Source of the DNA: Tersicoccus mangrovi | GTDB lineage: Bacteria > Actinomycetota > Actinomycetes > Actinomycetales > Micrococcaceae | Length of the DNA: 64,000 bases | NCBI RefSeq assembly: GCF_036881825.1 | Contig: NZ_JBAJMW010000001.1 | Location: 1-64,000 of the forward strand | Reading direction: 5' to 3' | Shown here: positions 33,558-41,083 of the stretch, one piece after another | Layout of the letters: each line of letters starts with the position of its first letter | How positions within the stretch are numbered: position 1 is the stretch's first letter | Made by a program: the position numbers and the translations under genes | Notes under the pieces: model-generated | What the model was told of the DNA's origin: nothing | Seen by the model: only the letters and a program-made list of their open reading frames with translations | The model's database searches: none

Positions 33558-34922
33558 TCAGCGGTCGCGCTGCTCCGGGTCATGAGTCAGCGGGTCACGG
33601 GTCAGCGGGTCGCTGTTGACGGCCGGCTCCTCCGACTCGCCCTCGGTGACGGCACCGGTCTCGGTGTCGATCGGGCGCGACGACGTCTCGGCGGGCCGGG
33701 CGTCGTCGGCGGCGGCACCGGGGCGCGGCGCGGGCCGCTCGGCGAGGCGTGCGTCGTCGTTGTCGTCGGCGCGGGTGTTCTCGGAATCGTTCACGCGGTC
33801 CTCCAGAGGGTTGTCACGGTGATCACTACGCCCACCGGCGGCGGTCGCCCCGGTGGCCGACGCGCCGGCGGCGCGACCCGGTGCCGGGCGCTGGCCCTCG
33901 TCGACGCGCACGCCGTACTGGGGCCGGCCGTCCGGCAGGTCGGGGAACTGGCCCCGCGGGGTCGACCGTCCGTCGTCGGAGGCCGCGTCGCGGGAGGGGA
34001 CGGCGTCCTGACGCTGCCCGTCGAACGGCTGGTCGCCGCGTGCCGGCGGGCGGCCGCCCTGGGGCTGGTACGCCGCACCGGTGTAGGGGCCGCCCTGCGG
34101 AGACTGACCCTGCTGGGGCCGGCCCGGCTGACGGGGGCCGCCCTGCTGTGGGCCGCCCTGCTGGCCGGGAGCCGGACGGCCGGCCGGCGGCTGACCCGGC
34201 TGCGGCGGTGCCCACGGCCCGGCCTGCGGGGCGCCCTGCGGGGGTCGCTGGCCGTACGGGGCGGCCTGCGGCGGCCGGCCCTGGCCGCCCTGAGGACCGC
34301 CCTGCGGGGGCCCGTACTGCGGCGGACCGTAGGGCGGGCGCTGCTGCTGGCCGCCGAACTGCTGGCCGCCCTGCTGCTGGCCCCCGTACTGCTGGCCCCC
34401 GTACTGCTGGCCCTGGCGCTGCTCCGGGAGCTGGCCCACCTGCAGGTTCTGCAGCTGGCTGCGGGCCTGCCCGGAGACCTCCCGGTCCACCACGACGTCG
34501 AACGAGGACGCGATGACCTGGCTGGTCGAGGAGAAGTCCCGCTTGCCGCCCTGCATCGCGTAGCTGATGACGCCGATGATCATCCAGAACACCGCGCCGA
34601 TGAGCACGGACGGGATGAGAGCGGCGAGCCCGCCGTTGCCCCCGAACAGGGAGAAGATGAAGCCGATGAAGAGGCCGAACATGGCACCGCTCGCGGCGCC
34701 GGAGAGCGCGACGCGCGGGTAGCTCAGCTTGCCCGTGACCACCTCGACGCTCTTGAGGTCGTTGCCGACGATGCTCACGTGCTGTACCGGGAAGTCGTGA
34801 TCGGCCAGGTAGTCGACGGCCTTCTGGGCATCCAGGTAGGAACCGTAGCGTCCGACGGTCTCACCGTCGGGCAGTGTCCGGCTCCGGAGGGATGCATTCG
34901 CTCCACTGAACATGTTGGACAT
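33558..34922 (-). CDS. GspM/YflT-like stress membrane protein with long Q/G/P-rich tail
   Basis: A 454-residue protein in three parts. Residues 20-70 (GRYGSYLDAQKAVDYLADHD) match the general-stress-protein 17M-like domain. Two hydrophobic segments with glycine zippers follow at about 73-125 (SGAASGAMFGLFIGFIFSLF). From about residue 160 to the end it is low complexity: first QQYGGQQYGGQQQGGQQFGG-type repeats, then Pro/Gln/Gly-rich, then an acidic tail. Such a tail is expected to be disordered and cytoplasmic, and looks prion-like. GACAAT (minus strand, 34934-34929) ends 6 nt before the ATG at 34922, so it is probably leaderless. A role in envelope stress is inferred. Confidence 0.8.
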   Translation of the reverse strand: MSNMFSGANASLRSRTLPDGETVGRYGSYLDAQKAVDYLADHDFPVQHVSIVGNDLKSVEVVTGKLSYPRVALSGAASGAMFGLFIGFIFSLFGGNGGLAALIPSVLIGAVFWMIIGVISYAMQGGKRDFSSTSQVIASSFDVVVDREVSGQARSQLQNLQVGQLPEQRQGQQYGGQQYGGQQQGGQQFGGQQQRPPYGPPQYGPPQGGPQGGQGRPPQAAPYGQRPPQGAPQAGPWAPPQPGQPPAGRPAPGQQGGPQQGGPRQPGRPQQGQSPQGGPYTGAAYQPQGGRPPARGDQPFDGQRQDAVPSRDAASDDGRSTPRGQFPDLPDGRPQYGVRVDEGQRPAPGRAAGASATGATAAGGRSDHRDNPLEDRVNDSENTRADDNDDARLAERPAPRPGAAADDARPAETSSRPIDTETGAVTEGESEEPAVNSDPLTRDPLTHDPEQRDR

Positions 34923-35053
34923 GCGGCCATTGTCTCCCGATCTGCTGATCGATCGCCATGACCTCGCTGCGAACCGGCCGGACCGCGCGTCACAACCGGC
35001 GGGGCGACGCGGCCGGTCAGGGCCCGTGAGGCTTGCTCACGTACCCTGAACGG

Positions 35054-36361
35054 GTGACGAATTCTCCTGCCCTGGTCTTTGTCGCGCGCCTGCTCGGCAT
35101 GGACGTGTTCGAGCCGCTCGGCGAGCGTCTCGGACGCCTGCGCGACGTCGTCGTCGTGCACCGCAGCGCCAACCGCCCCCCGCAGGTGGTCGGCATCATC
35201 GTCGAGGTGCTCGCGAAGAAACGCGTGTTCGTCGCCATGACCCGCGTGACGTCCATCGACAACGGGCAGATCCTCATCACCGGCCTGGTCAACTTCCGCC
35301 GGTTCCAGCAGCGCGGCGCCGAGATCCGCATCGCCGCGGAGCTGTTCGACCGGAAGGTCACCCTCACGGACGGCAGCGGCGTCGCCACCATCGAGGACAT
35401 CAGCATCGAACGCCAGCGCAACGGCGACTGGTACTGCTCGCAGATGTTCGTCCGCCGCGGGCACAGCGCCTCCCGGCTCCGGCCGCTGCGGCGCGGGGCC
35501 GCCCTGACGATCGACTGGTCCGACGCGTACTTCGAGGACCAGCGCGAGCCCCAGGGCGCGGTCCAGTTCCTCGCCGCGCACGAGGACCTCAAGGACGCCG
35601 ACCTGGCGGACATGATGCACGAGATGAACGACAAGCGGATGCTCGAGATCGCCGCCGAACTGCAGGACGAGCGCCTCGCCGACGTGCTCCAGGAGCTGCC
35701 GGACGACGACCAGGTGCAGATCCTCTCGGCACTGGAGACCGACCGTGCCGCCAACGTGCTCAACGAGATGGAGCCCGACGACGCCGCGGACCTGCTCTCC
35801 GAGCTGCCCGAGGAGCAGAAGGAGGAGCTGCTCCAGCGGATGGAGCCCGAGGACGCCGAGGACGTGCGCCGCCTCCTGCAGTACGAGGAGGGCACCGCCG
35901 GGTCGATGATGACCCCGATCCCCGTCATCCTGCCGCCCGAGGCCACCGTCGCGGAGGCGCTGGCCCACGTGCGCCGCGAGGACATCTCCCCGGCGCTGGC
36001 CTCGGCCGTCTTCGTGACGCGCCCGCCGCTGGAGACCCCCACGGGCCGCTTCCTCGGCGTCGTGCACATCCAGCAGCTGCTGCGCTACCCGCCGCCCGAG
36101 GCGCTGGGCAACCTGGTGGACAAGAACCTGGAGCCGGTCACGGACCACACCTCGATCGTCGAGGTCTCCCGGACGCTGGCCAGCTACAACCTCAACTCGC
36201 TGCCCGTGGTCAACGACGCCGGCCGGCTGGTCGGCGCCGTCACCGTCGACGACGTCCTCGATGCGCTGCTGCCGCAGGACTGGCGCAGCCACGACGACCC
36301 TCCGGTCCCGTCGCGTGCACCCACGGTCGGCTCGACCCGGATCGGAGGCCGCCTTGGCTGA
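35054..36361 (+). CDS. MgtE-N/CBS-domain protein without a membrane channel
   Basis: A 435-residue soluble protein. An N-terminal PRC-barrel-like part (residues 1 to about 170, FVARLLGMDVFEPLGERLGR) is followed by an MgtE_N superhelical domain (LAAHEDLKDADLADMMHEMN to about residue 270) and a CBS pair (MMTPIPVILPPEATVAEAL; NLNSLPVVNDAGRLVGAVTVDDVLDAL). This is the cytosolic Mg2+-sensing half of MgtE; the transmembrane half is absent. It may regulate a transporter or sense Mg2+/nucleotide. TACCCT (35042-35047) ends 6 nt before GTG at 35054, so it is leaderless-type. The 3' end overlaps the DUF1003 start. Confidence 0.88.
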   Translation: MTNSPALVFVARLLGMDVFEPLGERLGRLRDVVVVHRSANRPPQVVGIIVEVLAKKRVFVAMTRVTSIDNGQILITGLVNFRRFQQRGAEIRIAAELFDRKVTLTDGSGVATIEDISIERQRNGDWYCSQMFVRRGHSASRLRPLRRGAALTIDWSDAYFEDQREPQGAVQFLAAHEDLKDADLADMMHEMNDKRMLEIAAELQDERLADVLQELPDDDQVQILSALETDRAANVLNEMEPDDAADLLSELPEEQKEELLQRMEPEDAEDVRRLLQYEEGTAGSMMTPIPVILPPEATVAEALAHVRREDISPALASAVFVTRPPLETPTGRFLGVVHIQQLLRYPPPEALGNLVDKNLEPVTDHTSIVEVSRTLASYNLNSLPVVNDAGRLVGAVTVDDVLDALLPQDWRSHDDPPVPSRAPTVGSTRIGGRLG

Positions 36362-36905
36362 CAACTACCGCCTCAAGGGCTCGGGCCTGGACACCCCCCA
36401 GGAGGCCCGGGCGCGTCTGCTGCCGCGCTTCAGCCCGAATCCGGACGCCTTCGGATCCTGGACGGAGAACTTCGCCCGGTTCATGGGCACGCCCGTGTTC
36501 CTGCTGTACATGACCGTGTTCGTCGTGCTCTGGCTCGGCTGGAACACCTTCGCCCCGGAGCCCCTGCAGTTCGACCCGCGGAGCCTGAACTACACGCTGC
36601 TCACCCTGATCCTGTCCCTGCAGGCCTCGTACGCCGCGCCCCTGCTGCTGCTCGCGCAGAACCGGCAGGACGACCGGGACCGGGTGGCCCTGGAACAGGA
36701 CCGCCAGCAGGCGGCCCGCAACCTCTCGGACACCGAGTACCTCAACCGGGAACTCGCCTCGGTGCGCATCGCGCTGCGTGACGTCGCCACCCGTGACTTC
36801 ATCCGCTCCGAGCTGCGGTCCCTGCTCGAGGACCTGCAGGCCGAGGACGACGAGCACGGCAGCGAGCAGCGGCGCCCCCGCGAGAAGGCGGTCGGACGCA
36901 AGTGA
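36354..36905 (+). CDS. DUF1003 membrane protein
   Basis: A 183-residue protein with two transmembrane helices (FMGTPVFLLYMTVFVVLWLG at about residues 43-62; TLLTLILSLQASYAAPLLLL at about 81-100) followed by a charged coiled-coil-like segment (NRQDDRDRVALEQDRQQAARN), the DUF1003 layout. Its function is unknown. The family almost always sits next to the MgtE-N/CBS protein, so a shared Mg2+-linked membrane role is likely. The start is TTG at 36354 with GGAGG at 36344-36348, inside the last codons of the upstream gene. The stop overlaps the mrp start (GTGA). Confidence 0.88.
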   Translation: MADNYRLKGSGLDTPQEARARLLPRFSPNPDAFGSWTENFARFMGTPVFLLYMTVFVVLWLGWNTFAPEPLQFDPRSLNYTLLTLILSLQASYAAPLLLLAQNRQDDRDRVALEQDRQQAARNLSDTEYLNRELASVRIALRDVATRDFIRSELRSLLEDLQAEDDEHGSEQRRPREKAVGRK

Positions 36906-38041
36906 GCCCCTCCCCGGACGACGTCCTGCGGGACGTGCGGGCGGCGCTCGGCCGGGTGCAGGATCCCGAACTTCGGCGCCCCATCACCGACCTCGGCATG
37001 GTCGAGGACATCGACCTGCGGGCCGGTCGGCTGACCGTGCGCGTGCTGCTGACCATCGCCGGATGCCCGCTGCGTTCGACCATCGAGGACGACGTGCGGG
37101 GCGCGGTCGGGGGGCTGCCGGGGGTGGACGCCGTCGAGGTCGTGACCGGCGTGATGAGCCCGGACCAGCGGCAACGACTCAAGGACGACCTGCGCTCCGG
37201 CGGCCGGGCGAACCCGTTCGACGCCGCCTCCCTGACGCGCGTGTACGCGGTGGCCAGCGGCAAGGGCGGGGTCGGCAAGTCCTCGATCACCGTCAACCTG
37301 GCGGCCGCCCTGGCCGCGGACGGGCTGCGCGTCGGGATCATCGACGCCGACGTGCACGGCTTCTCGGTGCCGTCCCTGATGGGCGTGCACCGCTCCCCCA
37401 CCCGGGTCGACGAGATGATCCTGCCGCCCGTCGCCCATGACGTGAAGATCATCTCGATCGGCATGTTCGTCGAGGGCAACCAGGCGGTCGCGTGGCGGGG
37501 GCCGATGCTGCACCGGGCGCTCGAGCAGTTCCTCACTGACGTGTACTTCGGCGACCTGGACGTGCTGCTGCTGGACCTGCCGCCCGGCACCGGGGACATG
37601 GCCATCTCGGTCGCGCAGCTGTTGCCGACCGCGCAGCTGCTGCTGGTCACGACCCCGCAGTCGGCGGCCGCCGACGTGGCCGAGCGGGCGGGGCTGCTCG
37701 CCCGCCAGACGGGGCAGACGGTGGCGGGCGTGATCGAGAACATGGGGCCGATGACGCTGCCCGACGGCACCGTGCTGGACCTCTTCGGCACCGGCGGCGG
37801 GGCCACCCTGGCGGAGCGGCTCAGCGCCGCGCTGGCCGAGGACGGCAGTGACGACGCCGTGCCCCTGCTGGGCACGGTGCCGCTGGATCCGGCGCTGCGC
37901 CGGGCCGGGGACGCAGGCACGCCCGTCGCGCTGGCCGAGCCGGGCTCACCGGCGGCGGTCGAGCTGCGGCGGATCGCCGACGAGCTGCGGGGCCGCGGAC
38001 GGCACCTGCCGGGCCGTCCCCTGCCCCTCAGCGTGAGGTAG
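36902..38041 (+). CDS. mrp: Mrp/ApbC-type P-loop ATPase (Fe-S carrier family)
   Basis: A 379-residue protein with an N-terminal MIP18/DUF59 domain (residues 1-85, DVLRDVRAALGRVQDPELRR) joined to a Mrp/NBP35 ATPase. The deviant Walker A is VASGKGGVGKSSITVNLA (near residue 118), and switch regions IIDADVHGFSVPSLMG and LLLDLPPGTGDM follow. The family loads or carries Fe-S clusters. The C-terminal CxxC of typical Mrp proteins is missing (VIENMGPMTLPDGTVLDLFG has no Cys), as in other actinobacterial members, so cluster binding may differ. The start is GTG at 36902, overlapping DUF1003 by 4 nt. Confidence 0.92.
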   Translation: MSPSPDDVLRDVRAALGRVQDPELRRPITDLGMVEDIDLRAGRLTVRVLLTIAGCPLRSTIEDDVRGAVGGLPGVDAVEVVTGVMSPDQRQRLKDDLRSGGRANPFDAASLTRVYAVASGKGGVGKSSITVNLAAALAADGLRVGIIDADVHGFSVPSLMGVHRSPTRVDEMILPPVAHDVKIISIGMFVEGNQAVAWRGPMLHRALEQFLTDVYFGDLDVLLLDLPPGTGDMAISVAQLLPTAQLLLVTTPQSAAADVAERAGLLARQTGQTVAGVIENMGPMTLPDGTVLDLFGTGGGATLAERLSAALAEDGSDDAVPLLGTVPLDPALRRAGDAGTPVALAEPGSPAAVELRRIADELRGRGRHLPGRPLPLSVR

Positions 38042-38062
38042 AACCGGCCGGCTCAACGAGCC

Positions 38063-38449
38063 TCAGGTGGCGTCGATGTCCCAGGGGGCACGCTGGCCGG
38101 GGGCCAGGCCGGGCTGGGTCGTCGCGACGCTCGGCACCGCCGTCTGCACCGCCGTAGCGGGGGCGGGACGAGGTGTTCCGCCCGTGCCCGTCGGCTCGTC
38201 CTCGAACAGGGCCTCCCGGACGATGCGCCGCGGGTCGTACTGCCGGGGGTCGAGCTTGCGCCAGTCGACGTCCTCGAAGTCGTCGCCGAGTTCGTCCTTG
38301 AGCTGCTGCCGGGCGCCCGTCGCGATGCGCTTGACCTCCCGGGTCAGCCGCGCCAGCTGGGAGGCGTACTCCGGGATCCGTTCGGGACCGAGCAGCAGGA
38401 TGGCGAGGACGGCGAGCACGATGAACTCGGAGCCATTGATACCCAGCAC
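38063..38449 (-). CDS. tatB: Sec-independent translocase protein TatB
   Basis: A 128-residue protein beginning MLGINGSEFIVLAVLAILLLG, with one N-terminal helix, the hinge GPERIPEYASQLARL, an amphipathic helix (TREVKRIATGARQQLKDELG) and a polar Pro/Ala/Thr tail. This is the TatB layout. It forms the twin-arginine receptor complex with TatC, which is outside the window. Location after sigE and its partner matches the mycobacterial sigE-rseA-htrA-tatB order, but htrA is missing here. The start is GTG at 38449, 48 bp after the anti-sigma-like gene. Confidence 0.9.
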   Translation of the reverse strand: MLGINGSEFIVLAVLAILLLGPERIPEYASQLARLTREVKRIATGARQQLKDELGDDFEDVDWRKLDPRQYDPRRIVREALFEDEPTGTGGTPRPAPATAVQTAVPSVATTQPGLAPGQRAPWDIDAT

Positions 38450-38497
38450 GGCTCACACCCTATCGGTTCGCGGCGCGGTGACGCGGCGCGAGACGAG

Positions 38498-39148
38498 TCA
38501 CGGCTGGCCGGCCATCCGGCCGAGGCCCCGCACCACGCGGTCCAGGACGCTCCCGTCGACGACCGGGGCGGTGCGGTCGACCTGCGCCTTGTCCGCCGCG
38601 GCGATCACGGAGGCCACCTTGACGGCGTCGGTCGTCGACGTGTTCGACCGCACCGAGTAGACCGCGTCCGCGACCCGGAAGACGACGTTCGACGCCGGAG
38701 CGGCGTCGGACCGCGCCACCCACAGCATCGTGCCGTTCCGGCTGACCTGCCGGTAGGCCTTCGCCGAGATCGGCCGCCCGGTCGCGCCGTCGATCATCGC
38801 GGCGCCGCTCCGTCCGGGGTGCTGTTCGACGACGGTGACCGCGTGGGCGGTGCTGCGCAGGTCGGCGACGACCGCCGGGGAGCCGCCGCGCCGGGTCAGC
38901 TCGGCCGCCTCGATCCAGTACCCCATCGTGTTCAGGTCGGGACAGGTCCAGCCGGCGGCGCGCAGGTCGTCGACGTCGGCGCTGCTGAGGCTGCGGGTGC
39001 CGCCGTTGGAGAGGTTGGCGGTGAGCTCGGACTCGGCTCCGCGGGCGGCGGCGCCCGGTGCCCGCTGACCGCCGAGATACCACGCCGCTGACACCACGAC
39101 GACGACGGCGAGGGCCCCGAACAGGACGAGGGTGCGCAGAAGCTTCAT
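38498..39148 (-). CDS. anti-sigma-like single-pass membrane protein without a zinc anti-sigma domain
   Basis: A 216-residue protein whose transmembrane helix starts almost at once (MKLLRTLVLFGALAVVVVVS...). The rest is extracytoplasmic, with WTCPDLNTMGYWIEAAELT and a repetitive sheet-rich domain resembling the outer domain of micrococcal anti-sigma factors. The ATG at 39148 shares a base with the sigE stop (TGATG), so it is translationally coupled to SigE and holds the rseA position. Yet only five residues would face the cytoplasm, and no HxxxCxxC zinc motif exists in this frame. It is either a truncated anti-sigma factor or a sensor that works through another partner. Confidence 0.6.
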   Translation of the reverse strand: MKLLRTLVLFGALAVVVVVSAAWYLGGQRAPGAAARGAESELTANLSNGGTRSLSSADVDDLRAAGWTCPDLNTMGYWIEAAELTRRGGSPAVVADLRSTAHAVTVVEQHPGRSGAAMIDGATGRPISAKAYRQVSRNGTMLWVARSDAAPASNVVFRVADAVYSVRSNTSTTDAVKVASVIAAADKAQVDRTAPVVDGSVLDRVVRGLGRMAGQP

Positions 39149-39798
39149 CAGGCCGAGCCGACCCCGGCGATCCGGGAGAGACGCATGGGTGGGAGCGCCG
39201 GCTGGCGGCGGGCGGGATCCCGGTGCGCGAGCGCCACCCGCAGCTTCGCCCGGCCGCGGTGGATGCGCGAGCGGACGGTGCCGAGTTTCAGTCCCAGGGC
39301 GTCGGCGACCTCGTCATAGGAGTAGCCCTCGAGGTCGCTGAGCACGACGGCCGCGCGGAACGAGGGGCTGAGCTGGTCGAGCGCGGCCTGCACGTCCAGG
39401 TCCAGGTGGCTGAACTCGAAGCTGCGCTCGGGTCCGGGCTCGGAGGACGGCAGCCGGTCGGCGCCGTCGTCGCCGAGCGTCTCCGTCCGCGTCCGCGAGC
39501 GACGTCGGGCGGAGTCGAGGAAGAGGTTGGTGGTGATGCGGTGCATCCAGCCGGTCAGCGACCCGGGCTGAAACGTCGCGAGGGAGCGGAACACCCGGAT
39601 GAACGTCTCCTGGACGAGGTCCTCCGCGTCCTGCCGGTTGCCGGTCAGGCGGTAGGCGAGGCGGTACACCCGAGGGCTGTGCTCACGGACGAGGTCGTCC
39701 CACGCCGGCACGACGGCGGCCGTCGCGTCCGTCCCGGGCTGATCGCCGGCCGGGGCCGCGAGGAGGGTCCCGGTCGCGGGCACCGACGACGTCGTCAT
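39148..39798 (-). CDS. sigE: ECF sigma factor, SigE-like
   Basis: A 216-residue group IV sigma factor. Region 2 is DDLVREHSPRVYRLAYRLTG, NRQDAEDLVQETFIRVFRSL, GWMHRITTNLFLDSARRRSR; region 4 is LDQLSPSFRAAVVLSDLEGY and GLKLGTVRSRIHRGRAKLR. Gene order (divergent O-methyltransferase, sigE, anti-sigma position, tatB) equals that of mycobacterial sigE, an envelope-stress sigma factor. The ATG at 39798 is the likely start; the frame is open further upstream with alternative starts up to 39939, and multiple starts are known for SigE elsewhere. No GGAAC/GTT autoregulatory promoter was found upstream. Confidence 0.9.
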   Translation of the reverse strand: MTTSSVPATGTLLAAPAGDQPGTDATAAVVPAWDDLVREHSPRVYRLAYRLTGNRQDAEDLVQETFIRVFRSLATFQPGSLTGWMHRITTNLFLDSARRRSRTRTETLGDDGADRLPSSEPGPERSFEFSHLDLDVQAALDQLSPSFRAAVVLSDLEGYSYDEVADALGLKLGTVRSRIHRGRAKLRVALAHRDPARRQPALPPMRLSRIAGVGSA

Positions 39799-40007
39799 GA
39801 TGGATGCGCACCCCGTTCCACACTCGTCCGGGACGCTCCACCGCCCCGCTGTCGCCCACCATGGTGCCGGATCAGGCTGGATGTTGACTGGGCATCCACC
39901 CGATGATCGGGTCCCCGGCGGCCGCCCCCGGGGCGTCACGGCCGATGCCCTAAGCTGAAGCGGACCCGCGCGCCCGCGCGGGATGCGGACGGCCAGAGAG
40001 TGAGCGC

Positions 40008-40640
40008 ATGAGTGCGGAGAAGTCGGCCAGCTGGTCCTACGCGGAACAGCTGCCCACCGAGGACGAGGTGCTCCTGCGGGCCCGCGAACGATCGCACGAG
40101 CTCGGGGTGCCGGCGGTCTCGACCGGTGTCGCCGCCGCGCTGACCGTCCTCGCCGCCACGTCCAAGGCCCAGACCGTCGTCGAGGTCGGCACGGGTGCGG
40201 GCGTCTCCGGTGTCGCCCTGCTCGCGGGCCTGCCGTCCACCGCGGTGCTGACCACCATCGACGTCGACGTCGACCACCTCAAGGCCGCACGCGAGTCCTT
40301 CGCCGACGCCGGCGTCGCGTCCAACCGCACCCGGACCATCTCCGGCCGCGCCTCCCAGGTGCTGCCGCGGCTGACCGACGGCGCGTACGACCTCGTGTTC
40401 ATCGACGCGGACAAGCCCTCCGCGCCGACCTACGTCGAGCAGGCGACCCGGCTGCTCAAGCCCGCGGGCCTGCTCATCGTCAACAATGCGCTGAACCACG
40501 ACAAGGTGGCCAACCCGGCCGCGCGGGACGAGATCACCACGGTGATGCGCCGTATCGAGCGCAGCCTGCGTGAGGACGAGCGCCTGCAGACGGCCCTGCT
40601 GCCCACGGGCGACGGGCTGTTGCTCGCGGTGCGCCGCTGA
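40008..40640 (+). CDS. SAM-dependent O-methyltransferase (class I, CCoAMT-like)
   Basis: A 210-residue methyltransferase. The SAM loop is VVEVGTGAGVSGVALLAGL (about residues 58-76), the acidic ribose ligand follows in TTIDVDVDHL, and FIDADKP marks the metal-binding catechol-O-methyltransferase-like site. It is the counterpart of the methyltransferase divergent from sigE in mycobacteria. Its substrate is unknown. The ATG at 40008 follows AGAGAG. The leader carries a 7-bp GC hairpin (CCCGCGC/GCGCGGG, 39965-39982), and TAAGCT at 39950-39955 is a possible -10. Confidence 0.9.
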   Translation: MSAEKSASWSYAEQLPTEDEVLLRARERSHELGVPAVSTGVAAALTVLAATSKAQTVVEVGTGAGVSGVALLAGLPSTAVLTTIDVDVDHLKAARESFADAGVASNRTRTISGRASQVLPRLTDGAYDLVFIDADKPSAPTYVEQATRLLKPAGLLIVNNALNHDKVANPAARDEITTVMRRIERSLREDERLQTALLPTGDGLLLAVRR

Positions 40641-40687
40641 CGCCGTCCGTCGCGCACGGCTCCGCTTCACCGTCGCCCCAGACGCAC

Positions 40688-40718
40688 AGAACGCCCGGCG
40701 AGGATCGCCGGGCGTTCT
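40688..40718. terminator. bidirectional hairpin terminator
   Basis: A perfect 13-bp stem AGAACGCCCGGCG (40688-40700) with its complement at 40706-40718 and a 5-nt loop, between the convergent O-methyltransferase and DUF3117 genes. Confidence 0.8.
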
Positions 40719-40736
40719 CTGCGGTGACGACAGGGG

Positions 40737-40913
40737 TCAGCTGACCTGTTCGGTGACGCCGACCAGGCATTCCTTCAGCGCCGAGGCCTCGTCGGCGTTC
40801 AGCTCCACCACGAGCCGGCCGCCGCCTTCCAGCGGAACCCGCATGATCAAGCTGCGGCCTTCCTTGGTAACCTCCATCGGACCGTCACCGGTTCTCGGTT
40901 TCATGGCCGCCAT
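40737..40913 (-). CDS. DUF3117 protein
   Basis: A 58-residue protein, MAAMKPRTGDGPMEVTKEGR then LIMRVPLEGGGRLVVELNAD, matching the highly conserved actinobacterial DUF3117 family of unknown function. The usual Leu after GDGP is Met here. It probably folds as a small beta-rich domain. GACAGT on the minus strand (40925-40920) ends 6 nt before the ATG, so the transcript may be leaderless. It is monocistronic. Confidence 0.9.
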   Translation of the reverse strand: MAAMKPRTGDGPMEVTKEGRSLIMRVPLEGGGRLVVELNADEASALKECLVGVTEQVS

Positions 40914-41083
40914 GCGGGTACTGTCCTCTCCCTCGGATGAGCCGGCGCGAGCCGGCGGGGCGGTCAACGTCCCGCGGGCGTGTGCGCCGTCACGGGTTGA
41001 CTGGCTCCATTATTCCAGCATCGACGCCGTGGTCCGAATCACGTTCTCCGGCAGCGGCCGTCGTCGGTCCGCTCCGTCGCTGG

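Noticed and set aside
39799..40007. Search for an autoregulatory ECF promoter (GGAAC-N16/17-GTT) upstream of sigE.
   Set aside because: A GGAAC occurs on the minus strand near 39817-39813, but no GTT -10 follows at the right distance.
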